DNA of 64,000 nt. Origin: Terriglobales bacterium. Its GTDB lineage: Bacteria > Acidobacteriota > Terriglobia > Terriglobales > Acidobacteriaceae. The translations under genes were made by a program, and so were the position numbers. The notes beneath the pieces are model-generated. The model did no database searches and was not told the origin of the DNA. It worked only from the letters and a program-made list of their open reading frames with translations. The stretch lies in assembly GCA_025462725.1 (NCBI GenBank), contig JAOAPE010000011.1, positions 124,001-188,000 on the forward strand, read 5' to 3'. Each line of letters starts with the position of its first letter. Position 1 is the stretch's first letter. Below, one piece after another: positions 53,921-60,458 of this stretch.

Positions 53921-53997
53921 TTATTTGTAATCGGTAATTTGTAATTTCAAATTTGAAACCACACATCACATCCTTCAATCACAAATTACAAATCGGC
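53921..53997. repeat. AT-rich nested inverted repeat between efp and acylphosphatase
   Basis: A 14-bp perfect palindrome TTTCAAATTTGAAA (53945-53958) lies inside a larger inverted pair ATTTGTAATTT (53937-53947) and AAATTACAAAT (53983-53993). The whole 77 bp is much more AT-rich than the neighbours and would fold in RNA from either strand. Confidence 0.7.
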
Positions 53998-54558
53998 TTA
54001 TGCTCGGGAAAGATAGGCGCCTTCCGCAGTGTCCACGCGGATAGTCTCGCCTTCATTGATGAACGGTGGCACTTGGACAACAAGTCCCGTCTCCGTTTTT
54101 GCTGGCTTTGTAACGCTGGAAGCAGTAGCGCTCTTGATGCCCGGCTCCGTCTCAATGACTTTCAAATCAACAGTCTGCGGAAGTTCCACGCCCACAGCTT
54201 TGCCATCGAAGAACTCGATGTGGATCTGCATGTTGGAAGTAAGATAATCCACCGCGTCGCCGAGGACCTCCGCCGATAGCGCGATCTGTTCGTAGTTCTC
54301 CATGTTCATGAAATGGTAGTTGTCGCCATCGCCGTAGAGATATTCCATCTTGATCTCGTCCACGGAAACCTTTTCGATGGGATCAGGCGAACGGAAGCGG
54401 TGTTCGAACATGGCGCCGGTGCGCAGATTGCGCAGCTTGGCCTGGATGAATGCGCGCAGATTGCCCGGGGTGCGGTGCTCCACCTTGAAAACCGAGTGCA
54501 GCTCGCCGTTGTGCTTGATGATCATGCCCGGACGCATTTGTGTTGCGGGAATCGACAT
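53998..54558 (-). CDS. efp: Elongation factor P (atypical tip residue)
   Basis: A 186-residue translation factor that rescues ribosomes stalled at proline runs. Domain I (residues ~1-62, MSIPATQMRPGMIIKHNGELH), domain II (~66-125, EYLYGDGDNYHFMNMENYEQ) and domain III (TAEGAYLSRA end) are all present, and the length matches. The beta3-beta4 loop that reaches the peptidyl transferase centre reads HRTPGNLRAF, so the tip position held by modified Lys34 in E. coli (PGKGQAF) is Asn33. Neither the EpmA-type Lys nor the EarP-type Arg is at that place, although an Arg lies two residues later. No epmA/epmB or earP gene is nearby. It stands first in the efp-acyP-apt run. Confidence 0.95.
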   Translation of the reverse strand: MSIPATQMRPGMIIKHNGELHSVFKVEHRTPGNLRAFIQAKLRNLRTGAMFEHRFRSPDPIEKVSVDEIKMEYLYGDGDNYHFMNMENYEQIALSAEVLGDAVDYLTSNMQIHIEFFDGKAVGVELPQTVDLKVIETEPGIKSATASSVTKPAKTETGLVVQVPPFINEGETIRVDTAEGAYLSRA

Positions 54559-54692
54559 TGCTAAGAAATCTCCTTCAATCTTGGCCGCCCACTAAGGTCT
54601 GGGGCAACTCTCGATTTTACCTCAGTCGCTCTTTATGCGCGATTCCATGACCTCTCGCCAAAGCTGGCCGGCATCCGAACTAATAACTCCCA

Positions 54693-54896
54693 ATGGATTA
54701 CATCTTCACCGTCGAATCACTGCACGCAGCACAGATGCGCAGCAACAAGCTGCAGCGCGCCAAGTCTCATCAGGCGATTCGCCGAAGCCGCTCGCTCCGC
54801 GCCTTCGGAAAGATGCGGATATTGCAAAGCAAGCTCGTGATTGCCAATTCCCAACAGCGCATGCGCGAACGGCGCGAACTCCGATTAGCAGCGTAG
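54693..54896 (+). CDS. Possible small basic protein, 67 aa
   Basis: A frame from ATG 54693 with an Arg/Lys/Gln-rich, largely helical product (RSNKLQRAKSHQAIRRSRSLRAFGKMRILQSK). No ribosome binding site or family was recognised. The stretch from 54599 to 54984 has no other plausible gene, so this is reported with low confidence as the only candidate in a ~385-bp gap. Confidence 0.3.
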   Translation: MDYIFTVESLHAAQMRSNKLQRAKSHQAIRRSRSLRAFGKMRILQSKLVIANSQQRMRERRELRLAA

Positions 54897-54984
54897 TCTC
54901 CATTGCAGACACTTCACTGCTGATGGCGCGTGCTGGACAGAAATCCTCATACAACAACGACTTATTCGCGATGCTCAAACCTAC

Positions 54985-55881
54985 ATGGCCTGGCTCTTTC
55001 ATTTACTCGGCGCGCTGCTGGTGCTGCTTGCCTTCAGCGACGTCTTCCATACCATCTTCCATCCTACTGAGAGCGGCTTCATCAGCGACCACATCGCTCG
55101 TGGTATCTGGCGCGCCTTTCGCAGCGTTCCCGGAAACAACGGGCGGCTACTCTCGAATGCAGGGCCGATCGCGGTGGTCAGCATCCTGATCTCATGGGCT
55201 GCGATGATCATCGTCGGTTGCGCGCTGATCTACTTGCCGCATCTTTCCACTGACTTCACTTACTCTGACAGCGCTGCTGCCGGCAGACATCACGGCTTCT
55301 TTACTGCATTGAATCTGTCCATAGACTCAATGATCACTCTTTCCGCCGAAGCGCGACCCAATGCGCAATGGCTTCGTCTGATCATGGGACTCGAAGCTCT
55401 TGCCGGATTCGGCATTCTTACCGCGAGCATTTCATGGCTGCTGTCTATTTATCCGGTTCTAGAGCGACGCCGTTCGCTGTCAGAACGCGTCTTGCTCATG
55501 CAGCGTGCCGAGAAGCGCGTTGCGGATCCAATCGACTTGCCGGACAGCGATGCCCAGCAATTCTTGCTCGATCTGGCTACGTTGTTGATATCGCTCCGCA
55601 ATGATCTGCTGCATTATCCGGTGACTTTCTTCTTTCACGAGGAAAACGAGAAGCATGGTGTTTCCGGAGTTTTTCCCTATATCTCGGCCCTGGCGGACGA
55701 AGCCTGTGACGAATCCCGAGCTAAAAACGTGCGTGTTGCCGGAACCATCTTGCGCGGCGCGCTTGATGACCTTATGCGTGTCCTTGCGCAGTATCTTGGC
55801 AAGCCGGGTCGCGGACCTGAGAGCACGATGCGCGCATTGGCCGAAGAACACATGCGTGATCCGATGAAAAAAGCTTCGTAA
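54985..55881 (+). CDS. Two-TM ion-channel-like membrane protein with degenerate filter
   Basis: A 298-residue protein. Hydrophobic segments lie at ~2-22, ~60-85 and ~125-150. The segment between the last two (FFTALNLSIDSMITLSAEARPNAQWLRLIMGLEALAGFGILTASISWLLSIYPVLERRRSL) has the pore-helix and second-helix look of Ion_trans_2 potassium channels, but the TVGYGD-type filter is absent (TLSAEAR there). A ~140-residue cytoplasmic C-terminus follows with helices and a DEACDESR stretch. It could be a non-selective channel or a channel-derived signalling protein. It converges on pgeF 10 bp away. The ATG has no clear binding site. Confidence 0.6.
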   Translation: MAWLFHLLGALLVLLAFSDVFHTIFHPTESGFISDHIARGIWRAFRSVPGNNGRLLSNAGPIAVVSILISWAAMIIVGCALIYLPHLSTDFTYSDSAAAGRHHGFFTALNLSIDSMITLSAEARPNAQWLRLIMGLEALAGFGILTASISWLLSIYPVLERRRSLSERVLLMQRAEKRVADPIDLPDSDAQQFLLDLATLLISLRNDLLHYPVTFFFHEENEKHGVSGVFPYISALADEACDESRAKNVRVAGTILRGALDDLMRVLAQYLGKPGRGPESTMRALAEEHMRDPMKKAS

Positions 55882-55890
55882 GTTTTGTGC

Positions 55891-56913
55891 TCATTGCCTC
55901 AAGCCGATCACGGACATCATTCGCCCGGTGAACCCGGCTTCTTTGCGATAAGAAAAAAAACGATCTGTGTTGCAAGAAGTGCAGGCGCCTGCGGACCAGA
56001 TATTTTTCGGCTTGAGTCCGGCATCGAGAAGCTGGCGGCGGTTCGCTTCCACCAGATCAAGATGGATCTGCGGCCCCAGGTTGCTGTGTCCCGGAGCGCG
56101 GGCGGTAAGAAACAGCAGCGGATACTTCAGCTTGATGGGGTCGTCTTCAAAATATGGTTTGAAGAGCGAATCCGCATAAGAAAATTGCGAGTGGAATTCT
56201 CCAACGACTTCTTCGCCCACCGCGTAACAGCATTGACCGATGCAGGGGCCGATCGCAGCGCGAATGTCCCGCGGATCACTTCCGAAGGTGACTCGCATCG
56301 CGCCAACGCCTTTCTCCACGATACGCGCCACCGTGCCGCGCCATCCGGCGTGAAAAGCGCCGATTGCTTTACGCTTGGCGTCCACCAGAAGCACGGGAAC
56401 ACAGTCCGCGGTCTGTATCGTCAGCAGCAAGCCGGGAACATTAGTGATGAGCCCGTCGGCAGTGATCGTGGAAGCAGGTGGTGTTGCGCTCTCCAAGACG
56501 TGCACGATGTTGGAATGGATCTGCTTAGGGCTGATCAGCGTTAACTCAGCCGCTCCCGCTTGTTTTAGAAACGCGGCGCGATTTTTCGCGACTGCCTCTC
56601 GATTGTCGTGCTTTGAAAATCCAAGGTTCAGGTCTTGCGTTCGTCCGAATGCCGTAGATTTCCCGCCTCCGCGGGTGCTGAAGGCATGCACCAGCCAGGG
56701 GAGGTTCCACTCCGCCTGAAGGATCTCAATACTGGCCAGCTTTGGCTTGGCTTTGGCTTTAGGGGCTTTGCTGCGCCTCGGCTGGGACGTCGTGGGCTTT
56801 TGCGAACGCTGGCGTTCCAGAGCGCCTTTTGGACGTTTGGCGCGGGTAAACCCGCCACGGGTGAGAAAGTCGTCCAATTCCGAAAGCGACCGTTCTTTGG
56901 GTGATTTCGCCAT
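55891..56913 (-). CDS. pgeF: PgeF/YfiH-family purine nucleoside phosphorylase (laccase domain) with basic N-terminal extension
   Basis: A 340-residue protein. The laccase-domain core (~75-340) contains LTIQTADCVPVLLVDA (Cys ligand), GAFHAGWRGTVARI (His ligand) and AAIGPCIGQCCYAVG. NNARGGG-type content is present as AFSTRGGGKSTAF near the start of the core. Members were named polyphenol oxidases, and later work assigned purine nucleoside phosphorolysis or removal of miscoupled peptidoglycan precursors; the role here is not separable. Residues ~15-60 are an extra Lys/Arg/Pro-rich segment (RAKRPKGALERQRSQK, SKAPKAKAKPKLAS) not normal in the family. The ATG at 56913 is preferred to the adjacent TTG. 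Confidence 0.88.
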   Translation of the reverse strand: MAKSPKERSLSELDDFLTRGGFTRAKRPKGALERQRSQKPTTSQPRRSKAPKAKAKPKLASIEILQAEWNLPWLVHAFSTRGGGKSTAFGRTQDLNLGFSKHDNREAVAKNRAAFLKQAGAAELTLISPKQIHSNIVHVLESATPPASTITADGLITNVPGLLLTIQTADCVPVLLVDAKRKAIGAFHAGWRGTVARIVEKGVGAMRVTFGSDPRDIRAAIGPCIGQCCYAVGEEVVGEFHSQFSYADSLFKPYFEDDPIKLKYPLLFLTARAPGHSNLGPQIHLDLVEANRRQLLDAGLKPKNIWSAGACTSCNTDRFFSYRKEAGFTGRMMSVIGLRQ

Positions 56914-57064
56914 CAATCGATTTTAAACACTAAAAGATCGGGGGATTTGGCCCCCCTCCCCCCTTCGTGCAAATATGACAAAACAATACCGTTACGGACG
57001 AAAGATCCGCAAATATGACAAAACAAAGCACTTATAGCTAAAAATGACAAAACAAAGGAGATAG
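56914..57064 (+). promoter_or_regulatory. Upstream region with three direct repeats
   Basis: Three copies of A-A-A-[TA]-A-T-G-A-C-A-A-A-A-C-A-A lie at 56971-56986, 57011-57026 and 57040-57055 (the third has one substitution). Copies 1 and 2 are preceded by GC and start 40 bp apart; copies 2 and 3 start 29 bp apart. A C-rich run (56949-56963) precedes them. AAAGGAG follows the third copy at 57054-57060, ahead of GTG 57065. The spacing and orientation look like a binding-site array (iteron-like), but no bound protein is known. Confidence 0.6.
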
Positions 57065-57118
57065 GTGCCGGTAGAGCTGAATCGTCTCCAGTGTTATATC
57101 TTTTTAAAAATAAGATGA
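57065..57118 (+). CDS. Possible 17-codon leader peptide
   Basis: GTG at 57065 has AAAGGAG four bases upstream, the strongest ribosome binding site in this stretch. The frame encodes 17 residues (VPVELNRLQCYIFLKIR) and its TGA stop overlaps the ATG at 57115 of the 113-codon frame as ATGA. This is a translational-coupling layout. The product is too short for family recognition and the call rests on these signals only. Confidence 0.35.
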   Translation: MPVELNRLQCYIFLKIR

Positions 57119-57456
57119 ATTACTATATATCTTTTGGCATGATTAATGCAATCTTCATCCGTGACATAATGCCCCCGATGAAGAAGCGAGCCAAACAGAT
57201 GAGGGACTCCGCAAAATGTCATGCAGAAGCGCGTGACATGGAAATGCGGAGGAACATCAAGGACGTCAGAGAAAAGACGAAGAATCCTTCCGTTGCCGCA
57301 GCGGCTAGTGTGCCAAATCAAAGCAAGAGGCCAAATCGCCCTACAAAACGCGTTAGTGATGTCGCAAGTTGTCGTTTGGCCCTTTCCTGTTTGGGCTTAA
57401 GATCACGTGAGATTCAGCATCTATTCTCTTTATACGACCGCTACTCCTCCGATTAG
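57115..57456 (+). CDS. Hypothetical protein, 113 aa
   Basis: A frame starting at ATG 57115 inside the ATGA overlap; other starts at 57169 and 57178 (MPPMKKRAKQMRDSAK) are possible but lack a binding site. The first ~20 residues are hydrophobic and AT-rich in coding (MNYYISFGMINAIFIRD), and the rest is Lys/Arg/Asn-rich with a short final helix (RSREIQHLFSLYDRYSSD). No family was recognised. The AT-rich start and upstream repeats differ from the surrounding GC-rich genes, which may indicate recent acquisition. Confidence 0.4.
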   Translation: MNYYISFGMINAIFIRDIMPPMKKRAKQMRDSAKCHAEARDMEMRRNIKDVREKTKNPSVAAAASVPNQSKRPNRPTKRVSDVASCRLALSCLGLRSREIQHLFSLYDRYSSD

Positions 57457-57465
57457 CGGGAACCA

Positions 57466-57513
57466 AGCCCCTAACTGTGATCGTCCTTATGCAGGGTTAC
57501 ACAGTCAGGGGCT
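57466..57513 (+). terminator. Large hairpin, probable terminator
   Basis: AGCCCCTAACTGTG (57466-57479) pairs with CACAGTCAGGGGCT (57500-57513) over 14 bp with one mismatch and a 20-base loop, then TTGCTCTTT. It starts 10 bp after the stop of the 113-codon frame. The T tract is weak and the loop large, so attenuation is another option. Confidence 0.55.
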
Positions 57514-57522
57514 TTGCTCTTT

Positions 57523-57642
57523 ATGTCCACTGTGAAGACATCCCGATGTGTAGTGTGCAAGGGAAGTGGCGCGGTCGGTGGAGTGCAATGTCCTGCCTGT
57601 AAAGGTGCGGGAGAGCTAAAGCAGGGCAAACCTGCGAAATGA
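57523..57642 (+). CDS. DnaJ-type zinc-knuckle microprotein, 39 aa
   Basis: A 39-residue protein, short enough to be omitted by length filters. It carries two CxxCxGxG units in tandem: RCVVCKGSGAVGG and CPACKGAGEL. This spacing (eleven to twelve residues between the motifs) is that of one zinc-binding cluster in the DnaJ cysteine-rich domain, so the product very likely binds one Zn through four Cys. There is no J domain or substrate-binding part. It may be a stand-alone zinc ribbon acting on a protein or RNA; the role is unknown. The terminator at 57659 follows. It lies after the hairpin at 57466, so its transcription is separate or read-through-dependent. Confidence 0.6.
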   Translation: MSTVKTSRCVVCKGSGAVGGVQCPACKGAGELKQGKPAK

Positions 57643-57658
57643 GATTATCCGGAGCAAA

Positions 57659-57684
57659 AAAAGCCCACCCTGCGGTGGGCTTTT
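57659..57684. terminator. Bidirectional rho-independent terminator
   Basis: GCCCACC / GGTGGGC with a CTGC loop, flanked by AAAA on the left and TTTT on the right, so it can act for the plus-strand microprotein gene and the minus-strand MEDS gene. Confidence 0.88.
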
Positions 57685-57697
57685 CATTTCCAAAATC

Positions 57698-58234
57698 TTA
57701 GTTGAAGGCGACGTGTGAGTGATTACCACAGATCGCGGCAATCTCCTGGTCCTGATCCTTCAGCAGGCTCCAACGGGGATAAGCGCAGTGCAGGTGGAAA
57801 GCGCGATCGTTGAGCGCCTCATTCCAAAGCGATTCAAGCTTCAGAGCGGCTTCTCTATTTCCACGTTCCCAAAGGATGGTCACCATTTCTCCGAAGACGG
57901 TCAATCCGCCGTCACGGGCCGAGCGCCTTATATCGGCAAGTATTTTGCCCACGGAAGACTTGAACAGACTCCCATCGGGATGGCCGTCAACCATGAAAGT
58001 GCCAAGCGTCTCGCCTGCGTCCAGCATAACGAAGCGGCCGGAGCGAGCAGTGGAGCGCACATCGACTCCAACTTCTTCGAGACAATTCACTAGCGACGTG
58101 CGGTGTTCTTCTGAGGCGACGATGAGAATGGAGTTCCCAACTTGCAGCCCTGAGGCGACGATCCCGCAAAGCCGGTCTATGAGTGCTTTATGCTCGCCGT
58201 AAAAGTGTACGGAGTGGACGGGTGCTGATTGCAT
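57698..58234 (-). CDS. MEDS-domain (DcmR-like sensory) protein
   Basis: A 178-residue protein that resembles the MEDS domain (methanogen/methylotroph DcmR sensory) along its whole length. VHFYGEHKALIDRLCGIVASGLQVGNSILIVASEEH is the opening, followed by FVMLDAGETLGTFMVDGHPD and GEMVTILWERGNREAALKLESLWNEAL, with an HCAYPRW ending. The MEDS fold is RecA/ATPase-like without a P-loop and often precedes histidine kinases or GAF proteins; here it stands alone. It may sense a small ligand and act with a partner, perhaps one of the pseudo-receivers nearby, but this is unproven. ATG start, convergent with the microprotein. Confidence 0.82.
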   Translation of the reverse strand: MQSAPVHSVHFYGEHKALIDRLCGIVASGLQVGNSILIVASEEHRTSLVNCLEEVGVDVRSTARSGRFVMLDAGETLGTFMVDGHPDGSLFKSSVGKILADIRRSARDGGLTVFGEMVTILWERGNREAALKLESLWNEALNDRAFHLHCAYPRWSLLKDQDQEIAAICGNHSHVAFN

Positions 58235-58275
58235 TATGCTGCCAACCTCAGAGGCTATGGTATTCGATTTACAGG

Positions 58276-58533
58276 CTACGCTTCTTTGACGGCGAACTCT
58301 TCAATGTATGCGTTTACGCTTTCGATCGCGCATTGCAAAGAGAGTTCCTGTCCCCAATGCACGATCTCAGGAGAGTTTTGGCGCTGGACGACGTAATGGA
58401 AGAGGTCGCCGGAGCCGGACTTGCTGGTGATGATATCGGCGATGAAACCATTGCGTTCAATTCGGGTAGTGGAGGGGCCAGATGCAGGGGACGCCACTTT
58501 CTCACCTCTACCAACGATCAGCCGGGGGCCCAT
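58276..58533 (-). CDS. Hypothetical protein, 85 aa
   Basis: A small soluble protein with ATG 58533 and AAAGAG five bases upstream. The C-terminal half (DLFHYVVQRQNSPEIVHWGQELSLQCAIESVNAYIEEF) has the beta-strand and amphipathic-helix appearance of a real domain; the first ~25 residues look disordered. I do not recognise the family. An overlapping plus frame (58183-58638) exists but has no such pattern. It lies 41 bp before the MEDS gene on the same strand and could be in one unit with the pseudo-receiver at 58650. Confidence 0.6.
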   Translation of the reverse strand: MGPRLIVGRGEKVASPASGPSTTRIERNGFIADIITSKSGSGDLFHYVVQRQNSPEIVHWGQELSLQCAIESVNAYIEEFAVKEA

Positions 58534-58649
58534 GTACTCTTTCGTACGCCAAGCTACGACAACGTAACATTAGAGTACGATTCGGGTACTTTGGTTGTCA
58601 TCAAAGTTGACAGGCAAGAAGTCGGGGAGATGAAGTGAGGCGAGTAGTT

Positions 58650-59018
58650 TCAGGAGCTTGCGATTGGCCCACTGACGCCGAGGATGTGGCAAACGGTTCT
58701 TAGCATCCATTCCGGTCCTTCCGCCGCTTCGACGGAATAGTCAGCACCGGGAACTGGCAGGTCGCCTTGTCTGCGTAGTGAGAGAATCGGCCCGCAATTG
58801 GACTTCTTGATCCCTTCGACGACTCTCAGCTTGTCTGCACGGGGCAGCGAGTGCCCAACCACGATAAGGTCGAACTTCGCTCCATCACATAACTCCAGGG
58901 CCTTGTCAGGACCGAGAGAAGAGGAGACATCGAAACCGGCAGAAGCGAGGATCAGCCGTCGTGTGACGTGCAGACCTTCGTCATGGGAAACGGTAAGGAT
59001 GCGTTTCTTGGCGGGCAT
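58650..59018 (-). CDS. Pseudo-receiver domain protein (GHSLP type)
   Basis: A 122-residue CheY-like protein. The first strand and acidic patch read ILTVSHDEGLHVTRRLILASAGFDV; a canonical receiver would have a DD pair, and here only SHDE remains. The phospho-acceptor site reads FDLIVVGHSLPRAD: the Asp is replaced by Gly followed by His-Ser. Switch Thr/Lys positions are also unclear. It therefore probably cannot be phosphorylated in the usual way and may act as an atypical interaction module. I have the impression that GHSxP variants are frequent in acidobacteria. ATG 59018. Confidence 0.78.
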   Translation of the reverse strand: MPAKKRILTVSHDEGLHVTRRLILASAGFDVSSSLGPDKALELCDGAKFDLIVVGHSLPRADKLRVVEGIKKSNCGPILSLRRQGDLPVPGADYSVEAAEGPEWMLRTVCHILGVSGPIASS

Positions 59019-59074
59019 TGGATTTTTGGGTTTGGCGGAAAGATTTTAGCGAGAAGTTGGCGGAGTTGTAAATA

Positions 59075-59106
59075 CAAAACGCCGCATCGCTTCTAACGAT
59101 ACGGCG
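59075..59106 (-). terminator. Probable rho-independent terminator
   Basis: Read on the minus strand: CGCCGTATCG / CGATGCGGCG (one mismatch) with a TTAGAAG loop, then TTTTGTATTT. It lies 24 bp after the stop of the hypothetical gene at 59130. Confidence 0.8.
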
Positions 59107-59129
59107 CTAAATTTTCGGCCTCAGCGAAG

Positions 59130-59432
59130 TTACTTTCGGCCGCCGAAAGTGGTCCTTCGGGTCTCTTCCTTCAAGCTGAGAAACCACATGTAGATGTGGT
59201 CAACGCGGGCGATATCCTCGCCCAGAACAGCCTGGTCAGCATACTTGTGGATGGCGGCTTCATCATGCCGTGCCTTGAGATTGGTGACGATCTGGAAGAG
59301 TTCGTCAACTTTAGCATGCATCACCCGCAGATCAGCTACCAGGCGCACTTCTTCTATCTCCAAGTATCGTCCGGCAAGGGGTTCTTTGGAAAGTCTTTCT
59401 TTAGGGTTCCTGACCATCATATCGGGTGACAT
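59130..59432 (-). CDS. Hypothetical protein, 100 aa
   Basis: A helical protein from ATG 59432; starts at 59462 (TTG) and 59420 are alternatives. The segment RYLEIEEVRLVADLRVMHAKVDELFQIVTNLKARHDEAAIHKYADQAV has a heptad-like pattern, so a coiled coil or helical bundle is likely. No family was recognised. It is followed by the hairpin at 59075, and is preceded on this strand by the second pseudo-receiver, 110 bp away. Confidence 0.5.
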   Translation of the reverse strand: MSPDMMVRNPKERLSKEPLAGRYLEIEEVRLVADLRVMHAKVDELFQIVTNLKARHDEAAIHKYADQAVLGEDIARVDHIYMWFLSLKEETRRTTFGGRK

Positions 59433-59542
59433 CCTACCAAAGATTTGACTGTTTTGTCGCAACCTGAGCCCCAGGGAAGATTGACAGGTTAGATGCAGGA
59501 AAAGCTCTGAAAAGGGACGGCAGGCGGATTATTTACTGGTGG

Positions 59543-59902
59543 CTATGGGGCGACTAGATCGTTGACTTGGCGTATGAATTTTGCTGGATTGAAATCGGTT
59601 TCCAAGACATCGTCCGGACATTCGCTCTTTGGGATGTGAACGCGTCCTGACCTTAACAATGCAACCAGTGTCTGGGGAGCAGTTTTCTTGGATTCTTCGC
59701 AGAATTCCAAAGCGTCCTTTGAATTTTCATTGACTGTTAGAAGTGCCAGTTGATAACGGCGAGACTGGATGAGGGAACTCGCTTCTGCCAACGTGCGAAC
59801 AACGTCCACTTGGAACCCTTGACTGCGGAGAAGTTCACCGTGCATCAGTTCCGGCTGACGGGTAAACAGGAGAATCTTGGGACTGTCGTTTTTCTGCTTC
59901 AT
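59543..59902 (-). CDS. Pseudo-receiver domain protein
   Basis: A 119-residue CheY-fold protein with AGGAAACGGG before its ATG. KILLFTRQPELMHGELLRSQGFQVDVVRTLAEASSLIQSRRYQLALLTVNENSKDALEFCEE has the receiver secondary-structure pattern, but the acidic pair is TRQPE and the acceptor position is V-N-E rather than Asp. It is therefore a second receiver without a phospho-acceptor in the same 1.3 kb. Its start overlaps as ATGA with the end of a 74-codon upstream frame (59899-60123). A regulatory interaction role without phosphorylation is inferred. Confidence 0.68.
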   Translation of the reverse strand: MKQKNDSPKILLFTRQPELMHGELLRSQGFQVDVVRTLAEASSLIQSRRYQLALLTVNENSKDALEFCEESKKTAPQTLVALLRSGRVHIPKSECPDDVLETDFNPAKFIRQVNDLVAP

Positions 59903-60123
59903 GAAACCCGTTTCCTGCGCCAGTGGATTAGAGGTGAGTTAATCATATAGTCAATATGCTGCTCGCGCGGAAGAATCGGCTCGTAACCCGCATGATTACG
60001 GCTCTTTGCGTGTTTCAAAGAATTCGAAGGCGTATAGAATCCGACTTCATCTTTAGCCTTCGGGGAGAATTCAATTGACCACAGCCACAAAGTCTTTCGC
60101 TCCCACAGCAAGCCGGGATTCAT
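59899..60123 (-). CDS. Possible small protein overlapping the pseudo-receiver start
   Basis: A 74-codon frame whose TGA overlaps the ATG of the pseudo-receiver gene (ATGA). The C-terminal part (KDEVGFYTPSNSLKHAKSRNHAGYEP) could be a real peptide, but no binding site or family supports it. It also overlaps the start of a plus-strand frame at 60075, and only one of the two is likely to be real. Confidence 0.25.
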   Translation of the reverse strand: MNPGLLWERKTLWLWSIEFSPKAKDEVGFYTPSNSLKHAKSRNHAGYEPILPREQHIDYMINSPLIHWRRKRVS

Positions 60124-60281
60124 TCGAACTCCCTCTGCATTACGAGCAAACGCGTCAGCGATCCGAACCTATCCGGCTCACGAGCAGCGTGATTAGACTC
60201 CGTGCCAGCATTGTCCACCAGCGAAGTCATCAATTGAAGGCCCAGTCGGAGACGCTATTACAGAGGCTTGATCGCCGCTGA
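60075..60281 (+). CDS. Possible small helical protein, 68 aa
   Basis: A TTG start at 60075 with CGGGGAG upstream. The C-terminal half (SSVIRLRASIVHQRSHQLKAQSETLLQRLDRR) is a predicted amphipathic helix with heptad spacing. A convergent frame (60258-60458) encodes a similar Arg-rich helix. No family was recognised. Confidence 0.4.
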   Translation: MTTATKSFAPTASRDSFELPLHYEQTRQRSEPIRLTSSVIRLRASIVHQRSHQLKAQSETLLQRLDRR

Positions 60282-60458
60282 AATGTGTCTTCGCTGCCTT
60301 CGGCGCCGCCTGATTAAAGAAATACCCAAGTAACGGAACTCGTCCGCAACGGCGCGCAAGCGCCGACTGACTTGGATCAGCTCCTTTGCCTGTCGTCGGA
60401 CTTCCCTGGCGGACGCGATGAGGGATTCGCGGTGCGGGTTGAGATGGGCTGGCTGCAC
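60258..60458 (-). CDS. Possible small Arg-rich helical protein, 66 aa
   Basis: The open frame extends upstream to 60638, overlapping the GAF gene, but only the part from GTG 60458 looks protein-like: NPHRESLIASAREVRRQAKELIQVSRRLRAVADEFRYLG is a long helix, with an RRRRRQRR run near the end. No ribosome binding site precedes the GTG. It overlaps by 24 bp with the convergent 60075 frame. Confidence 0.3.
   Translation of the reverse strand: MQPAHLNPHRESLIASAREVRRQAKELIQVSRRLRAVADEFRYLGISLIRRRRRQRRHISAAIKPL

Noticed and set aside
54635-55189. 184-codon plus frame overlapping the channel-like gene
   Set aside because: It covers the start of the 54985 gene in another frame; its product is Ser/Ala/Arg-rich without domain features.
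58183-58638. 151-codon plus frame over the 58276-58533 region
   Set aside because: The minus-strand product has a protein-like strand/helix pattern and a binding site; the plus frame has neither and starts inside the MEDS gene.
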